Shown here in pieces: positions 7,680-15,640 of a stretch of 64,000 bases of DNA (positions within the stretch are counted from its first letter, which is position 1; every line of letters starts with the position of its first letter). The notes under the pieces were generated by a model that did not search any database, was not told where the DNA came from, and saw only the letters and a list, made by a program, of their open reading frames with translations. A program made the translations under genes and the position numbers. This DNA comes from Chitinophaga eiseniae (GTDB lineage: Bacteria; Bacteroidota; Bacteroidia; Chitinophagales; Chitinophagaceae): positions 1,204,651-1,268,650 of the forward strand of contig NZ_FUWZ01000002.1 in assembly GCF_900167135.1 (NCBI RefSeq), given 5' to 3'.

Positions 7680-9020
7680 ATGTCATTGAGTATTTCGATC
7701 AGCCTGGACACCCGCCGGGCTAAAAAAACGGGGAAGTTTCCGGTGAAGCTGCTGGCAATTTTTAATCGCAAACCTCGCCGCTATCAGACGGTTTACGACT
7801 TGAGCGAGGAAGAATTCAAGGCTTTATCTGCTAAGCAAAAAGCAGAGTATCTGAAAAAGATGCAAGCATCCCTCAAACAATTGCAACGAAAGGCAGAGGA
7901 AGCGGCAGCAGATCTTTCCCCGTTCACATTTGAGGGGTTCGAGAAGTCGTTCATACTAAACAATCCTTCTTTTCACCAGCGGAAGACCATCAAGGAAATA
8001 GCTGAACTTGAAAATCTTCCCTTCAACCAGGTAATGTATGATAACCGTTTCCCTATTTTCCGTTTGCCTAAGCCGGAACCGGACACGATTCTGTCGGTGT
8101 TTCTGTTTTACATCAGCAAACTATTGAATGAGCATCGTATCCGGACGGCCGCCCATTACCAGACTACTTACAACGTCCTTGCCCGTTTTAGCGGCAATGT
8201 ACGTTTCGTTGATATCAATGTCATTTATCTGAAGCGTTTCGAGGCCTGGATGCTGGAGCAGGAATATTCCAAGACCACTGTAGGCATTTACACTCGCTGT
8301 CTACGCGCTGCTTTTAACGAGGCAATTTTCCAGGGAATTATTAAGCGAGAGAACTGTTATCCCTTTGGCCGGAGGCTTTATCAACCGCCATCTTCCCGGA
8401 ATATCAAAAAAGCGCTAACGCTCGAGGACGTGAGTAAGATCTATTATTATCAGCCCGAAAATGAGCGGGAACGAAAGGCGAAAGATTTTTGGTTGTTTTC
8501 TTACCTGGCCAATGGCATCAATCCTACAGATATCGCACATCTTAAGTACAAGAACATTGATGGCGAATACCTTGTATTCGAGCGGGCAAAGACGGTGAAC
8601 GCTACTCGGCTCGATCCCCGCCCCATAACTGTCTTTATTTCGGAGGATATGCAGAAGATCATTGATTATTGGGGCAATAAGGATAAAAGCCCGGAGAATT
8701 ACATCTTTCCCTGGATGGAACATAATATCACTCCTTTGCGGCAGGTGGAATTGTGTGAACTGTTTGTCCAGTCTATCAATGACTGGATGGCCAAGATCGG
8801 GAAGAAATTGGGCATTGAGAAAAAGGTGACTACCTACGTGGCCAGGCATACTTTCTCGACCATCCTGAAAAGGTCGGGCGTGAGTACGGAGTTTATCCAG
8901 GAATCATTGGGGCATACCAGCATAAAGACGACGGAGAGCTACCTGGATAGTTTTGAGAAGTCGGTTAAGAAGGAGTATTCGCTGAAGTTGGTGGCTTTTA
9001 AGGCTGGTGAGAAAGATTAA
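7680..9020 (+). CDS. Tyrosine recombinase (integrase) of the element
   Basis: A 446-residue site-specific recombinase that should catalyse integration into and excision from tRNA-Asn. An arm-binding-type N-terminus is followed by a SAM-like core-binding domain (about 135-225) and the catalytic domain (about 245-430). Visible catalytic residues are R389 in YVARHTFST, H412 in LGHTS and the nucleophile Y421 in ESYLDSF. The box-I arginine of most members is replaced by Asn281 (LANGINPTDIAHL), as in many Bacteroidota integrases I recall. It lies immediately inside attL, next to a 21-bp repeat, as expected for an element integrase. Confidence 0.93.
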   Translation: MSLSISISLDTRRAKKTGKFPVKLLAIFNRKPRRYQTVYDLSEEEFKALSAKQKAEYLKKMQASLKQLQRKAEEAAADLSPFTFEGFEKSFILNNPSFHQRKTIKEIAELENLPFNQVMYDNRFPIFRLPKPEPDTILSVFLFYISKLLNEHRIRTAAHYQTTYNVLARFSGNVRFVDINVIYLKRFEAWMLEQEYSKTTVGIYTRCLRAAFNEAIFQGIIKRENCYPFGRRLYQPPSSRNIKKALTLEDVSKIYYYQPENERERKAKDFWLFSYLANGINPTDIAHLKYKNIDGEYLVFERAKTVNATRLDPRPITVFISEDMQKIIDYWGNKDKSPENYIFPWMEHNITPLRQVELCELFVQSINDWMAKIGKKLGIEKKVTTYVARHTFSTILKRSGVSTEFIQESLGHTSIKTTESYLDSFEKSVKKEYSLKLVAFKAGEKD

Positions 9021-9123
9021 TGACCCTTAATACGCAAACAAATCGTGATCTAGGAGATGTAAGTCAATTATGGTTATCCAAAAGTATATGCATTTACATA
9101 TAAACTCTATCACAATTTTAACT

Positions 9124-9184
9124 TTATATGTATTTAGATATAAAATCACACAACACAATAATGATTATATCTAAATACATATAA
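9124..9184. promoter_or_regulatory. 20-bp perfect inverted repeat, probable HipB operator
   Basis: TTATATGTATTTAGATATAA at 9124-9143 is the exact reverse complement of 9165-9184, with a 21-bp spacer. It lies directly upstream of hipB. A TATCTTTA sequence at 9190-9197, resembling the Bacteroidota -7 element, follows the right arm, so binding would block the promoter. A related sequence TATATGCATTTACATATA lies near 9085-9102. HipB antitoxins autorepress through such sites (family knowledge). Confidence 0.6.
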
Positions 9185-9226
9185 TTTCGTATCTTTATTA
9201 TGCTTTATATTCAAAAGCATATAATT

Positions 9227-9460
9227 ATGAAATCACTGCAAGCCTTTGTTAAGTTAAAGCGTAAGGAAGCTGGTCTTACTCAGCAGGAGTTTGCAGAGAA
9301 GACTGGTGTTGCCCTAACTGTAGTGCGGAAAATAGAACAAGGGAAAAATGATCTCCAACTTGAAAAAGTGAACCAGGTGCTTAAAATGTTTGGGCATACC
9401 CTGGCTCCCATAAGTTTAAAACAGATCTCAAAGGATGAGAAAGGCGAAGATATATTATAA
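9227..9460 (+). CDS. hipB: HipB-like XRE-family antitoxin/repressor
   Basis: A 77-residue protein that is almost only a Cro/C1-type helix-turn-helix: KLKRKEAGLTQQEFAEKTGV followed by the recognition helix region ALTVVRKIEQGKND. HipB binds its operator and represses the toxin operon (family knowledge). I chose ATG at 9227; the frame is open from 9200, but the extra residues would be encoded inside the promoter region. Its 3' end overlaps the next gene by 26 bp. A 20-bp inverted repeat upstream is its likely operator. Confidence 0.85.
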   Translation: MKSLQAFVKLKRKEAGLTQQEFAEKTGVALTVVRKIEQGKNDLQLEKVNQVLKMFGHTLAPISLKQISKDEKGEDIL

Positions 9461-9767
9461 GAAAGATTTTGCTGGCTATCTTACTGAAACAGACGATGGC
9501 GAATACGTGTTTGTGTATGAGGACGATTATGTGCAAAATCACGAGAATCAATTTCTCACTTTTACAATGCCAGTCAGGAGAGAACCCTATAAAGACAATC
9601 GGCTATTCCCATTTTTCGAAGGACTAATTCCGGAAGGATGGCTTTTGGAAATAGCCAGCAAGAATTGGAAATTAAATCCGAACGATAGAATGGGACTATT
9701 GTTGGCCTGTTGCCAAAATTGTATAGGTGCTGTAAGTGTAATACCAATCGAAATCGAACATGAATAA
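9435..9767 (+). CDS. HipS-like protein (stand-alone HipA N-terminal subdomain)
   Basis: A 110-residue protein that matches the N-terminal subdomain of HipA: AGYLTETDDGEYVFVYEDDY, then FPFFEGLIPEGWLLEIASK and a Gly/Leu-rich MGLLLACCQNCIGAVSVIP end. In canonical HipA this region is fused to the kinase. Here it is a separate gene between hipB and the kinase, as in the E. coli HipBST system, where HipS is the antitoxin (family knowledge). It overlaps hipB by 26 bp and the kinase gene by 8 bp, so the three should be translated as a coupled unit. Confidence 0.75.
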   Translation: MRKAKIYYKKDFAGYLTETDDGEYVFVYEDDYVQNHENQFLTFTMPVRREPYKDNRLFPFFEGLIPEGWLLEIASKNWKLNPNDRMGLLLACCQNCIGAVSVIPIEIEHE

Positions 9768-10710
9768 CCGTTGTTTATATTGCTATCAACAATTAGAGAA
9801 AGGGCAAATCGACTTTCATCCACGCTGCAATAGGGAATTCTTTGGAACAGATAAACCTCCCAAGCTAGGATATAGCCTGGAACAAATGGCTGACCTGGCA
9901 GCCAATGTTGTTCAGCGAAGTGTAACGGTTCCCGGAGTCCAACCGAAGCTTTCTCTAACACTTGTCAAAGATGTTTTGGAAGACGGTAACAATGGCCGTC
10001 TGACTATTGTAGGAGCTCTTGGGGGAAACTATATTCTTAAACCGCCACACGCAGATTATCCCGAAATGCCGCAAAACGAACACTTGACTATGCGGATTGC
10101 TGAATTGTTCGGTTTGCAAGTTGTACCATCAAGCTTAATTCGATTATCGTCTGGAGATCTGGCCTATATTACCAAACGTATCGACCGGACAGAAGAGGGT
10201 GAAAAAATTCACATGCTGGACATGTTCCAGATACTTGAAGCGTTCGATAAATACAAAAGCTCTATGGAAAGAGTTGGAAAAGCTATTGCTAAATATGCGG
10301 AGAATACACTCTTGGACTTGTCTAATTTTTTCGAGTTGACGGTTTTCTGCTTTTTGACCGGCAATAATGATATGCATCTGAAGAATTTTTCGATGATTGT
10401 TAAAAAGGATGGCACGTGGGACTTGGCCCCCGCTTACGACTTATTAAATGTGGCAATAGTGAACCCAGCAGATAAAGAGGAGCTGGCACTACCAATAAGT
10501 GCAAGAAAAAACAAATTCAATCGTGCTCGCTTCATGGAGTTTGGCCAGGGCTTAGGACTGACTATCCGGCAAATAGAGGGCGTGTTTAGCCGCCTATTAA
10601 GGAGTGAAAAATCAGCCGTAGATTTAATAGAGGTGTCTTTCTTATCTGACGAGTATAAGCAAAAATATACAGCCCTATTAACAGAGCGATATGATCGCAT
10701 ACGCAATTGA
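9760..10710 (+). CDS. HipT-like HipA-family serine/threonine kinase toxin
   Basis: A 316-residue HipA-type kinase without the N-terminal subdomain. It starts with a small zinc-ribbon-like segment (CLYC...DFHPRC). The Gly-rich/Ser loop is VPGVQPKLSL near residue 55, the ATP-binding lysine is likely in GNYILKPP, the catalytic loop is GNNDMHLKNFS near 205, and the metal-binding motif is DLAPAYDLLN near 222. HipA kinases phosphorylate aminoacyl-tRNA synthetases (GltX; TrpS for HipT) and arrest growth (family knowledge). The target here is unknown. All key kinase residues appear present, so the toxin is probably active. Confidence 0.85.
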   Translation: MNNRCLYCYQQLEKGQIDFHPRCNREFFGTDKPPKLGYSLEQMADLAANVVQRSVTVPGVQPKLSLTLVKDVLEDGNNGRLTIVGALGGNYILKPPHADYPEMPQNEHLTMRIAELFGLQVVPSSLIRLSSGDLAYITKRIDRTEEGEKIHMLDMFQILEAFDKYKSSMERVGKAIAKYAENTLLDLSNFFELTVFCFLTGNNDMHLKNFSMIVKKDGTWDLAPAYDLLNVAIVNPADKEELALPISARKNKFNRARFMEFGQGLGLTIRQIEGVFSRLLRSEKSAVDLIEVSFLSDEYKQKYTALLTERYDRIRN

Positions 10711-11556
10711 TCACTTTAGCTTATCCACCAGGTCTTTAAAATATTGGGGACTCCAAATGTCAAGCACAGAAGCATCTGGTATAAACCTTACAATATCTTC
10801 CCGGATACTATCAAAGGAAACAGCGTCGATTTTTGCTTTTAATAATTCGATCAACTGATCTTTTGTAATGGCATCTTCAATCCAATCACCGGTATCCCGC
10901 GCGCGAAGCAGAAAGTGATGCAAGTCGAGTACTACCCCCTTCTTGATATACCATTCGAGATCATACCAATCCCGACCTTTTACCCGGGTTCCCCATTTGC
11001 GAAAGAGCAATGCATGCATTTTTCCGGCAAAAAGATTCGGTAATGTAAAACATTTCACATAAAAAGAAAATGGTCGTAACAGAAGCTTCTCTTCAGTTTC
11101 AAAACCAAGAGGAGGCTCACGATCTATTTCTATTTTAATCTTTATGCTTGGAGAAGCTTGTACTCCTGCTTGTGGTATAATTCCGTCAAGAATCAGCTCC
11201 TTCCAAACGGTCTCAGATTTTAGAAATGCAGAGTCTATATTGGTTTGATTGGTTTTCTTTTTTTCTCTAATGCTTACTTTCATTCCAATAGCCTCAAACT
11301 CCTTGATGATTCCTTCAAAATATGGCTCAAGAGAAAAGTCCGGGTTTACTTCAAGCAGGGAAAAATCCAAGTCTTCAGAGAACCTGTTTAAGCCGTAAAA
11401 TATTCTGAGAGCCGTACCACCATAAAAAGCGGCTTTTTCAAAAAAGCCTGTTCTTTGTAACCCTGCCAGAGCGACTTCCTGCATGATTTCCCGCAATGCG
11501 GATTCCGCTTGCTCTTTATTTTGAGGATTATATTCCTGAATCCACTCCCTGATCAT
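10711..11556 (-). CDS. abiEii: AbiEii-type nucleotidyltransferase toxin
   Basis: A 281-residue DUF1814/AbiEii protein. The nucleotidyltransferase signature is YGGTALRIFYGLNR followed by RFSEDLDFSL, where GG/T and DxD bind nucleotide and metal. RDWYDLEWYI further down is the conserved third motif. AbiEii toxins transfer nucleotides to RNA targets and stop growth on phage infection or plasmid loss (family knowledge). I chose ATG at 11556, which overlaps the stop of the antitoxin gene in an ATGA; the longer frame to 11619 would lie inside the antitoxin gene. It is convergent with the hipT-like gene with no gap. Confidence 0.88.
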   Translation of the reverse strand: MIREWIQEYNPQNKEQAESALREIMQEVALAGLQRTGFFEKAAFYGGTALRIFYGLNRFSEDLDFSLLEVNPDFSLEPYFEGIIKEFEAIGMKVSIREKKKTNQTNIDSAFLKSETVWKELILDGIIPQAGVQASPSIKIKIEIDREPPLGFETEEKLLLRPFSFYVKCFTLPNLFAGKMHALLFRKWGTRVKGRDWYDLEWYIKKGVVLDLHHFLLRARDTGDWIEDAITKDQLIELLKAKIDAVSFDSIREDIVRFIPDASVLDIWSPQYFKDLVDKLK

Positions 11557-12191
11557 AAGCTCTTGATTGTTTTTACCAGCATAGATAAGCTTTCTTTCTT
11601 GGGGGCATCCTTGATCCACGAACTAATGGCCCCCAGGTCAAGTTCATGTAATTTCTCATCATCTATTCTTAGATCATCAACTAAATATTCCCTTACTTGC
11701 CTGGAGCTACGTAGAATTATACCAGACGTCGTAATTATTTTATCACAAATCGCTTTTTCCGGAGAGGCGATTAAAGCAACCTGTTTGGGAGTAAGTTGAA
11801 CACTCTTAATCCCGAACGAATAATAAGGTAAGGGGGCATTTATGTAACTAAATCTACCAATTGAAGTTTTATAAATCTTCGATACTTTGATAGTAAGGGA
11901 GCTAATTTCAAATACCCTTTCGGGAATCAATCCCCAGTATGAAAGAGCCGCTTCCACGGATACATAACTTGGGCCCCAGAGGTGATTGGCTATTAAAAAA
12001 GGTTCAGGCTTAGCAATATTGATCTTAGGTCCTGTTATATATAGTCCTTTCTTTATGCTTATTAATTCTCCTTTTTTGATCAACTCAGTTATTTTGTCGT
12101 TTGGACGCTTGAAATCCTTTAGCAGATCCATCATGATTTGCCTGGTGAGTGGCTCTTCTGCATATTCATATACGGCATCCTTGAAGCTCAT
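11553..12191 (-). CDS. abiEi: AbiEi-type antitoxin and autorepressor
   Basis: A 212-residue protein with an N-terminal winged helix (RPNDKITELIKKGELISIKK is the wing) and the AbiEi_4-type continuation YVSVEAALSYWGLIPERVFE, IASPEKAICDKI. AbiEi proteins neutralise AbiEii without lasting contact (type IV) and repress their own promoter by binding inverted repeats (family knowledge). It overlaps the toxin gene by ATGA. Two copies of AAATCGG-N7-CCGATT lie upstream at 12212-12232 and 12275-12295. Confidence 0.88.
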   Translation of the reverse strand: MSFKDAVYEYAEEPLTRQIMMDLLKDFKRPNDKITELIKKGELISIKKGLYITGPKINIAKPEPFLIANHLWGPSYVSVEAALSYWGLIPERVFEISSLTIKVSKIYKTSIGRFSYINAPLPYYSFGIKSVQLTPKQVALIASPEKAICDKIITTSGIILRSSRQVREYLVDDLRIDDEKLHELDLGAISSWIKDAPKKESLSMLVKTIKSL

Positions 12192-12211
12192 ATTGTGAGA
12201 ATTTAATGCAA

Positions 12212-12295
12212 AAATCGGATTATTTCCGATTATAGGCTAAAAAATTAACATTGAAATGTAGAAAAATTACTAACAAATCGGATACAAACCGATTT
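12212..12295. promoter_or_regulatory. Two tandem inverted repeats, probable AbiEi operators
   Basis: AAATCGG-N7-CCGATTA at 12212-12232 and AAATCGG-N7-CCGATTT at 12275-12295 share half-sites and spacing and are centred about 63 bp apart. They lie between abiEi and the divergent gene at 12411. AbiEi repressors bind paired inverted repeats upstream of their own gene (family knowledge). Confidence 0.6.
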
Positions 12296-12410
12296 AACCA
12301 TAAATTTCTTACAAAATTTGGCAATTAATACCCTGCCATTCATTGCATAAGCGGGTAGCCATGCCTTTGGATGTTATTCCTCAAATTCAGTATTACAAAT
12401 TTTCAGCACC

Positions 12411-13274
12411 ATGGGAAAATTTAGAGACTGGCTTTCCTCCAATATGATATTCCGTAACATATTGGCCGACTTTGGTACCCGGTCCGCATATACCGGAGAG
12501 GCGGGAGGCTTCATACCTTATTTCCAATACAGGATAGGCCCGTATCAGCGGGACTACTATCTATATTTCCCCAAAGAACCCTTCACCATCCGGTACCATA
12601 ATGAGGTGTTTAACAAACTATTCGAGTACGCCGGAGACGATATTTTTAAATACCTGGACTTTCATTTCGAGGCATTCCCTGAGAAAAGCGCCTTTATCCT
12701 GTTCCTGGATCGGCAACTAACGGAACGATTAAAGAAAAGCTATAGCAAAGAGCGTCAGATAAAACTGGAATCTGCAGCCGATTGGGTGGCAGAAAAAAAG
12801 TTGGTGCTAAAAGAGCTGGCCGAAGTATCCAGGGAGGCTATTTCCAGGGATCTCCAGCTCGTGATCGATAGCAAAGCGGCAGGCGAAACCGACGAAGCAG
12901 AGAAACGACTAGATAACCTAACCAATAAGCTGGAGCAAAAATTTGCCGATGCCATAGAACGGTTAGAAAATTCAAAAGCGCTCCTTCCTTCTGCTAAGAT
13001 CAATCTGAACAATCAAAATCACCTGGATAAACTGGTCCAACTCTTTTACCTGATCCAAAACTTACAGAATCCCAATAATAGGACTGAACAGTTATTTAGC
13101 GGCTTTAACAATATAGACCTGGCCACTATCCTGCGCCTCCATTTCCGGGAATTTGCCGATAAGAAGCCCAACACAGTAGAGAAAAATGCAAAGGCAAGCA
13201 TTGATAAACTCAGGCCAAACGATCCCAAAGTGCAGAAGTTGACCCTGGCAATGGAAGAATTCTTTTATAGTTAG
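12411..13274 (+). CDS. Hypothetical coiled-coil protein of the element
   Basis: A 287-residue protein that I do not recognise. The first 100 residues are rich in aromatic residues (GGFIPYFQYRIGPYQRDYYL) and look globular; a long charged helical segment from about 105 to 200 (repeated E/K/L, for example AEKRLDNLTNKLEQKFADAI) is probably a coiled coil; the rest is helical. It has no signal peptide or membrane segment. It is the first gene of the rightward block that continues with the HTH, primase and mobilization genes, so a role in maintenance or transfer of the element is possible (inference). Confidence 0.6.
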   Translation: MGKFRDWLSSNMIFRNILADFGTRSAYTGEAGGFIPYFQYRIGPYQRDYYLYFPKEPFTIRYHNEVFNKLFEYAGDDIFKYLDFHFEAFPEKSAFILFLDRQLTERLKKSYSKERQIKLESAADWVAEKKLVLKELAEVSREAISRDLQLVIDSKAAGETDEAEKRLDNLTNKLEQKFADAIERLENSKALLPSAKINLNNQNHLDKLVQLFYLIQNLQNPNNRTEQLFSGFNNIDLATILRLHFREFADKKPNTVEKNAKASIDKLRPNDPKVQKLTLAMEEFFYS

Positions 13275-13413
13275 GCCCTTTATCTACCTTAATTAACCAG
13301 GTTTATGATATTGAACCTGATTAATCACATTGTCTTTCAACAGATAAAAATCCATGACCAATCCATCATTGACTTACCGTCCTGCTTAACCCATCTTGCG
13401 TCCATAACACAGC

Positions 13414-13725
13414 ATGTTTATGGACACTTTATTTATTCCAAATGAGAACGATTTCCGGCGATGGATCAGGGAGGCGCTGAGAGAATGCCTGGAGAACATG
13501 CCTGTAAAAGAGGGGGCATCCGCCGATCCGCAGCAGGAGCCCTTGCTTACCCGCAAGGAAATCGCTGGCATCTTCCGGGTATCATTGGTTACCCTCCATG
13601 AATGGATGAAACAGGGATTACCCTTTCACAAACAGGGTGGCCGGGTGTACTTCCTGCGCTCCGAAGTACTGGAATACCTCAAACAGAAACGTAAACCCCA
13701 GGCAAAACTTCCCGGTCATGAGTAG
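13414..13725 (+). CDS. Excisionase-like helix-turn-helix protein
   Basis: A 103-residue protein with a MerR/HTH_17-type winged helix in its second half: LLTRKEIAGIFRVSLVTLHE, then WMKQGLPFHKQGGRVYFLRS. This domain is shared by excisionases and small regulators of Bacteroidota mobile elements, where it usually precedes a primase gene (family knowledge). Here too it overlaps the Toprim gene by 8 bp. It may direct excision by binding near the attachment sites, or regulate mobilization. Confidence 0.8.
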   Translation: MFMDTLFIPNENDFRRWIREALRECLENMPVKEGASADPQQEPLLTRKEIAGIFRVSLVTLHEWMKQGLPFHKQGGRVYFLRSEVLEYLKQKRKPQAKLPGHE

Positions 13726-14710
13726 GATAACTATTGCAGCTGCCAAACAGCTCGACCTGGTGGATTATCTGGCATCTCTGGGATTTCAACCGGAAAAGGT
13801 AAGGAATCAGGATTACTGGTACCGCTCCCCTTTGCGGGAGGAAAAGACGGCTTCTTTTAAGGTAAACAGGACAAAGCGGCTGTGGTACGATCATGGCACC
13901 GGGCAAGGAGGAACTATTATTGATTTTGGGATGGCATATTTCAGATGTGATCTCCGGGAGTTTTTAAAGCGGCTGGATCAGGGTTTTTCTTTTCACCTGC
14001 CATTACAGTCAGCCGTACCATTCACTCCGGCTGCCAGTCAACCATCAGATACTCCGGCTGGTGAAAAGAAAAAGTTGGTTGTGCTGGCTGCGGGTCCGTT
14101 GGTTTCACCGGTGCTCACCAGTTACCTTGCCAGCCGCACAATTCCCCTGTCAATCGCCGCCGTTTACTGTCGGGAAGTGACTTTTGAGTTATCCGGTAAA
14201 TGTTTCTTTGCTATTGGATTTAAAAATGACCTCGGTGGTTTTGAATTGCGCAATGCTCATTTTAAGGGTAGCAGTGCGCCGAAGGCTTCCACCTTTTTTG
14301 ATCAGGGATATAATGAATTGGCTGTGTTTGAAGGCTTCTTCAATTTCCTTTCTTTTCTTACCCTGAATCAGTATCGCGCCCTGGGTCTCTGCAATTTCCT
14401 GGTTTTAAACTCTCTTACTTTCTTTCAGAAAAACATCCCTCTTATGGAACAACATAAGGGAATCACCCTTTACCTGGACAGAGATACCGCCGGTATACAA
14501 TGTACTCAGCAGGCCATGAAACTAGGGCCACAATTCCACGACGGTAGCCAGCTCTATGCCGAATCCAAAGATCTAAACGATTGGCTGATTCAGAACTTTT
14601 CAAAGTTGAAGCAAGAACATTTCTCCCTTCGCCAAGCCGGGAAGATGCTGCGGGGTAGTGATCAGCCACCGCCTGGAACCAGGCAAACCAGCAAAAGGAA
14701 CCGCCTGTAA
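13718..14710 (+). CDS. Toprim-domain primase-like protein
   Basis: A 330-residue DnaG-like protein. The N-terminal domain resembles a CHC2 zinc-binding primase domain (YWYRSPLREEKTASFKVNRT, LWYDHGTGQGGTIIDF) but lacks the zinc Cys/His set. The Toprim domain runs from about 195 to 290, with the acidic motif LAVFEGFFNFLSFL and the DxD in TLYLDRDTAGIQC. It probably primes replication of the excised or transferred element (inference). Start at ATG 13718, overlapping the end of the HTH gene; an earlier in-frame ATG lies inside that gene. Confidence 0.85.
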   Translation: MSRITIAAAKQLDLVDYLASLGFQPEKVRNQDYWYRSPLREEKTASFKVNRTKRLWYDHGTGQGGTIIDFGMAYFRCDLREFLKRLDQGFSFHLPLQSAVPFTPAASQPSDTPAGEKKKLVVLAAGPLVSPVLTSYLASRTIPLSIAAVYCREVTFELSGKCFFAIGFKNDLGGFELRNAHFKGSSAPKASTFFDQGYNELAVFEGFFNFLSFLTLNQYRALGLCNFLVLNSLTFFQKNIPLMEQHKGITLYLDRDTAGIQCTQQAMKLGPQFHDGSQLYAESKDLNDWLIQNFSKLKQEHFSLRQAGKMLRGSDQPPPGTRQTSKRNRL

Positions 14711-14774
14711 AATCTCAATACTATCTCCAAATAATAAACCGCAGTAATTCATTTTTAAACAATCAAAAAAAACA

Positions 14775-15083
14775 ATGGCAGATATAAAACGTAAAACGCT
14801 TTCCCTGACCAGTGGCAAGCACCTGAAGTTGTACGGCAGCAGTCTCGCTATTTCCAAAAGCCTGGAGATAGGAGAAGGTTATGCGCCCAATATTTTTTCC
14901 TTCACAGAAGACCTTACTGGAGGAAAGGAGTTAGGCAAAGTGACCAACCCCTACAAATTGGACAAGGAAGATCTGATGGAGCTGGCCGATTTTAACATCC
15001 AGCTTTGGATGAACCTGAAAGCCAATCTCCGGAAATACAGCATCGATAGTCCGAAGATATTTAACCTGGAAGCAGGCAAATAG
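14775..15083 (+). CDS. Small conserved protein of mobilization module
   Basis: A 102-residue protein without recognised domain. It is basic at the start (MADIKRKTLSLTSGKHLKLYG) and ends with the helix LADFNIQLWMNLKANLRKYS. It lies between the primase gene and the candidate oriT, a place where Bacteroidota mobilizable elements often carry a protein of this size. The function is unknown; DNA binding at oriT is one possibility (inference). Confidence 0.6.
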   Translation: MADIKRKTLSLTSGKHLKLYGSSLAISKSLEIGEGYAPNIFSFTEDLTGGKELGKVTNPYKLDKEDLMELADFNIQLWMNLKANLRKYSIDSPKIFNLEAGK

Positions 15084-15084
15084 C

Positions 15085-15217
15085 GATAAGCGAATCACCG
15101 CGAATAATGAAAAACAAAGCGGCTTTGCTACTGCTTAAAACAGCGGTGACTTATCGGCCACTCTTTAATCTTCGGTTTAAGGCAAGCGGTGTTTTCGTAG
15201 GACGAAAACGGCTTGCC
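15085..15217. other. Candidate origin of transfer (oriT) with two hairpins
   Basis: The 197-bp gap before mobC holds two inverted repeats. The first pairs TCACCGC (15095-15101) with GCGGTGA (15143-15149), extended by GATAAG/CTTATC outside. The second is a compact hairpin at 15181-15217: GGCAAGC and GTTTTCGT pair with ACGAAAAC and GCTTGCC around AGG. Relaxase nic regions lie beside such repeats directly upstream of mobC/mobA (family knowledge). The nic site itself cannot be pinpointed. Confidence 0.5.
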
Positions 15218-15280
15218 CCTGCTCCCGTTGGTCGCATGGGGAAGAAAAAATGAACCGCCTCAAGGCTAAATCCAGAAATT

Positions 15281-15640
15281 ATGACAGCAACAACAACGAA
15301 GAAAAAAGCAGGAGGGCGACCGTTAGTGGCAACCAAAAAAGAAACGGTTGTCAGGGTACGGTTCGACAAGGGACAATACTTTATCCTGCGACATAAAGCG
15401 CAAAAGGCCGGTTTGAATTTTTCCACCTACCTGCGACAGGCGGCGGAAAATGCACCTATCAAGGCCCGGCTTACTCCGGAAGAAAGAGATTTTATCCGCA
15501 AACTTGTGGGTATGGCAAATAACCTGAACCAATTGGTGAAAGAATTTAAACAGGCGGGCATTATTAAAACAGCCACCCATATAGAGGAACTGCGGGAGAA
15601 AGTGGATCAACTATTAAAAATGTTGCGAGATGATAAGTAA
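15281..15640 (+). CDS. mobC: MobC-like relaxosome accessory protein
   Basis: A 119-residue MobC-type protein. A basic N-terminal tail leads into a ribbon-helix-helix-like region (KETVVRVRFDKGQYFILRHK, AGLNFSTYLRQAAENAPIKA) and the typical MobC helix FIRKLVGMANNLNQLVKEFK. MobC helps the relaxase open oriT DNA (family knowledge). It overlaps the relaxase gene by 11 bp and follows the candidate oriT. Confidence 0.88.
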   Translation: MTATTTKKKAGGRPLVATKKETVVRVRFDKGQYFILRHKAQKAGLNFSTYLRQAAENAPIKARLTPEERDFIRKLVGMANNLNQLVKEFKQAGIIKTATHIEELREKVDQLLKMLRDDK

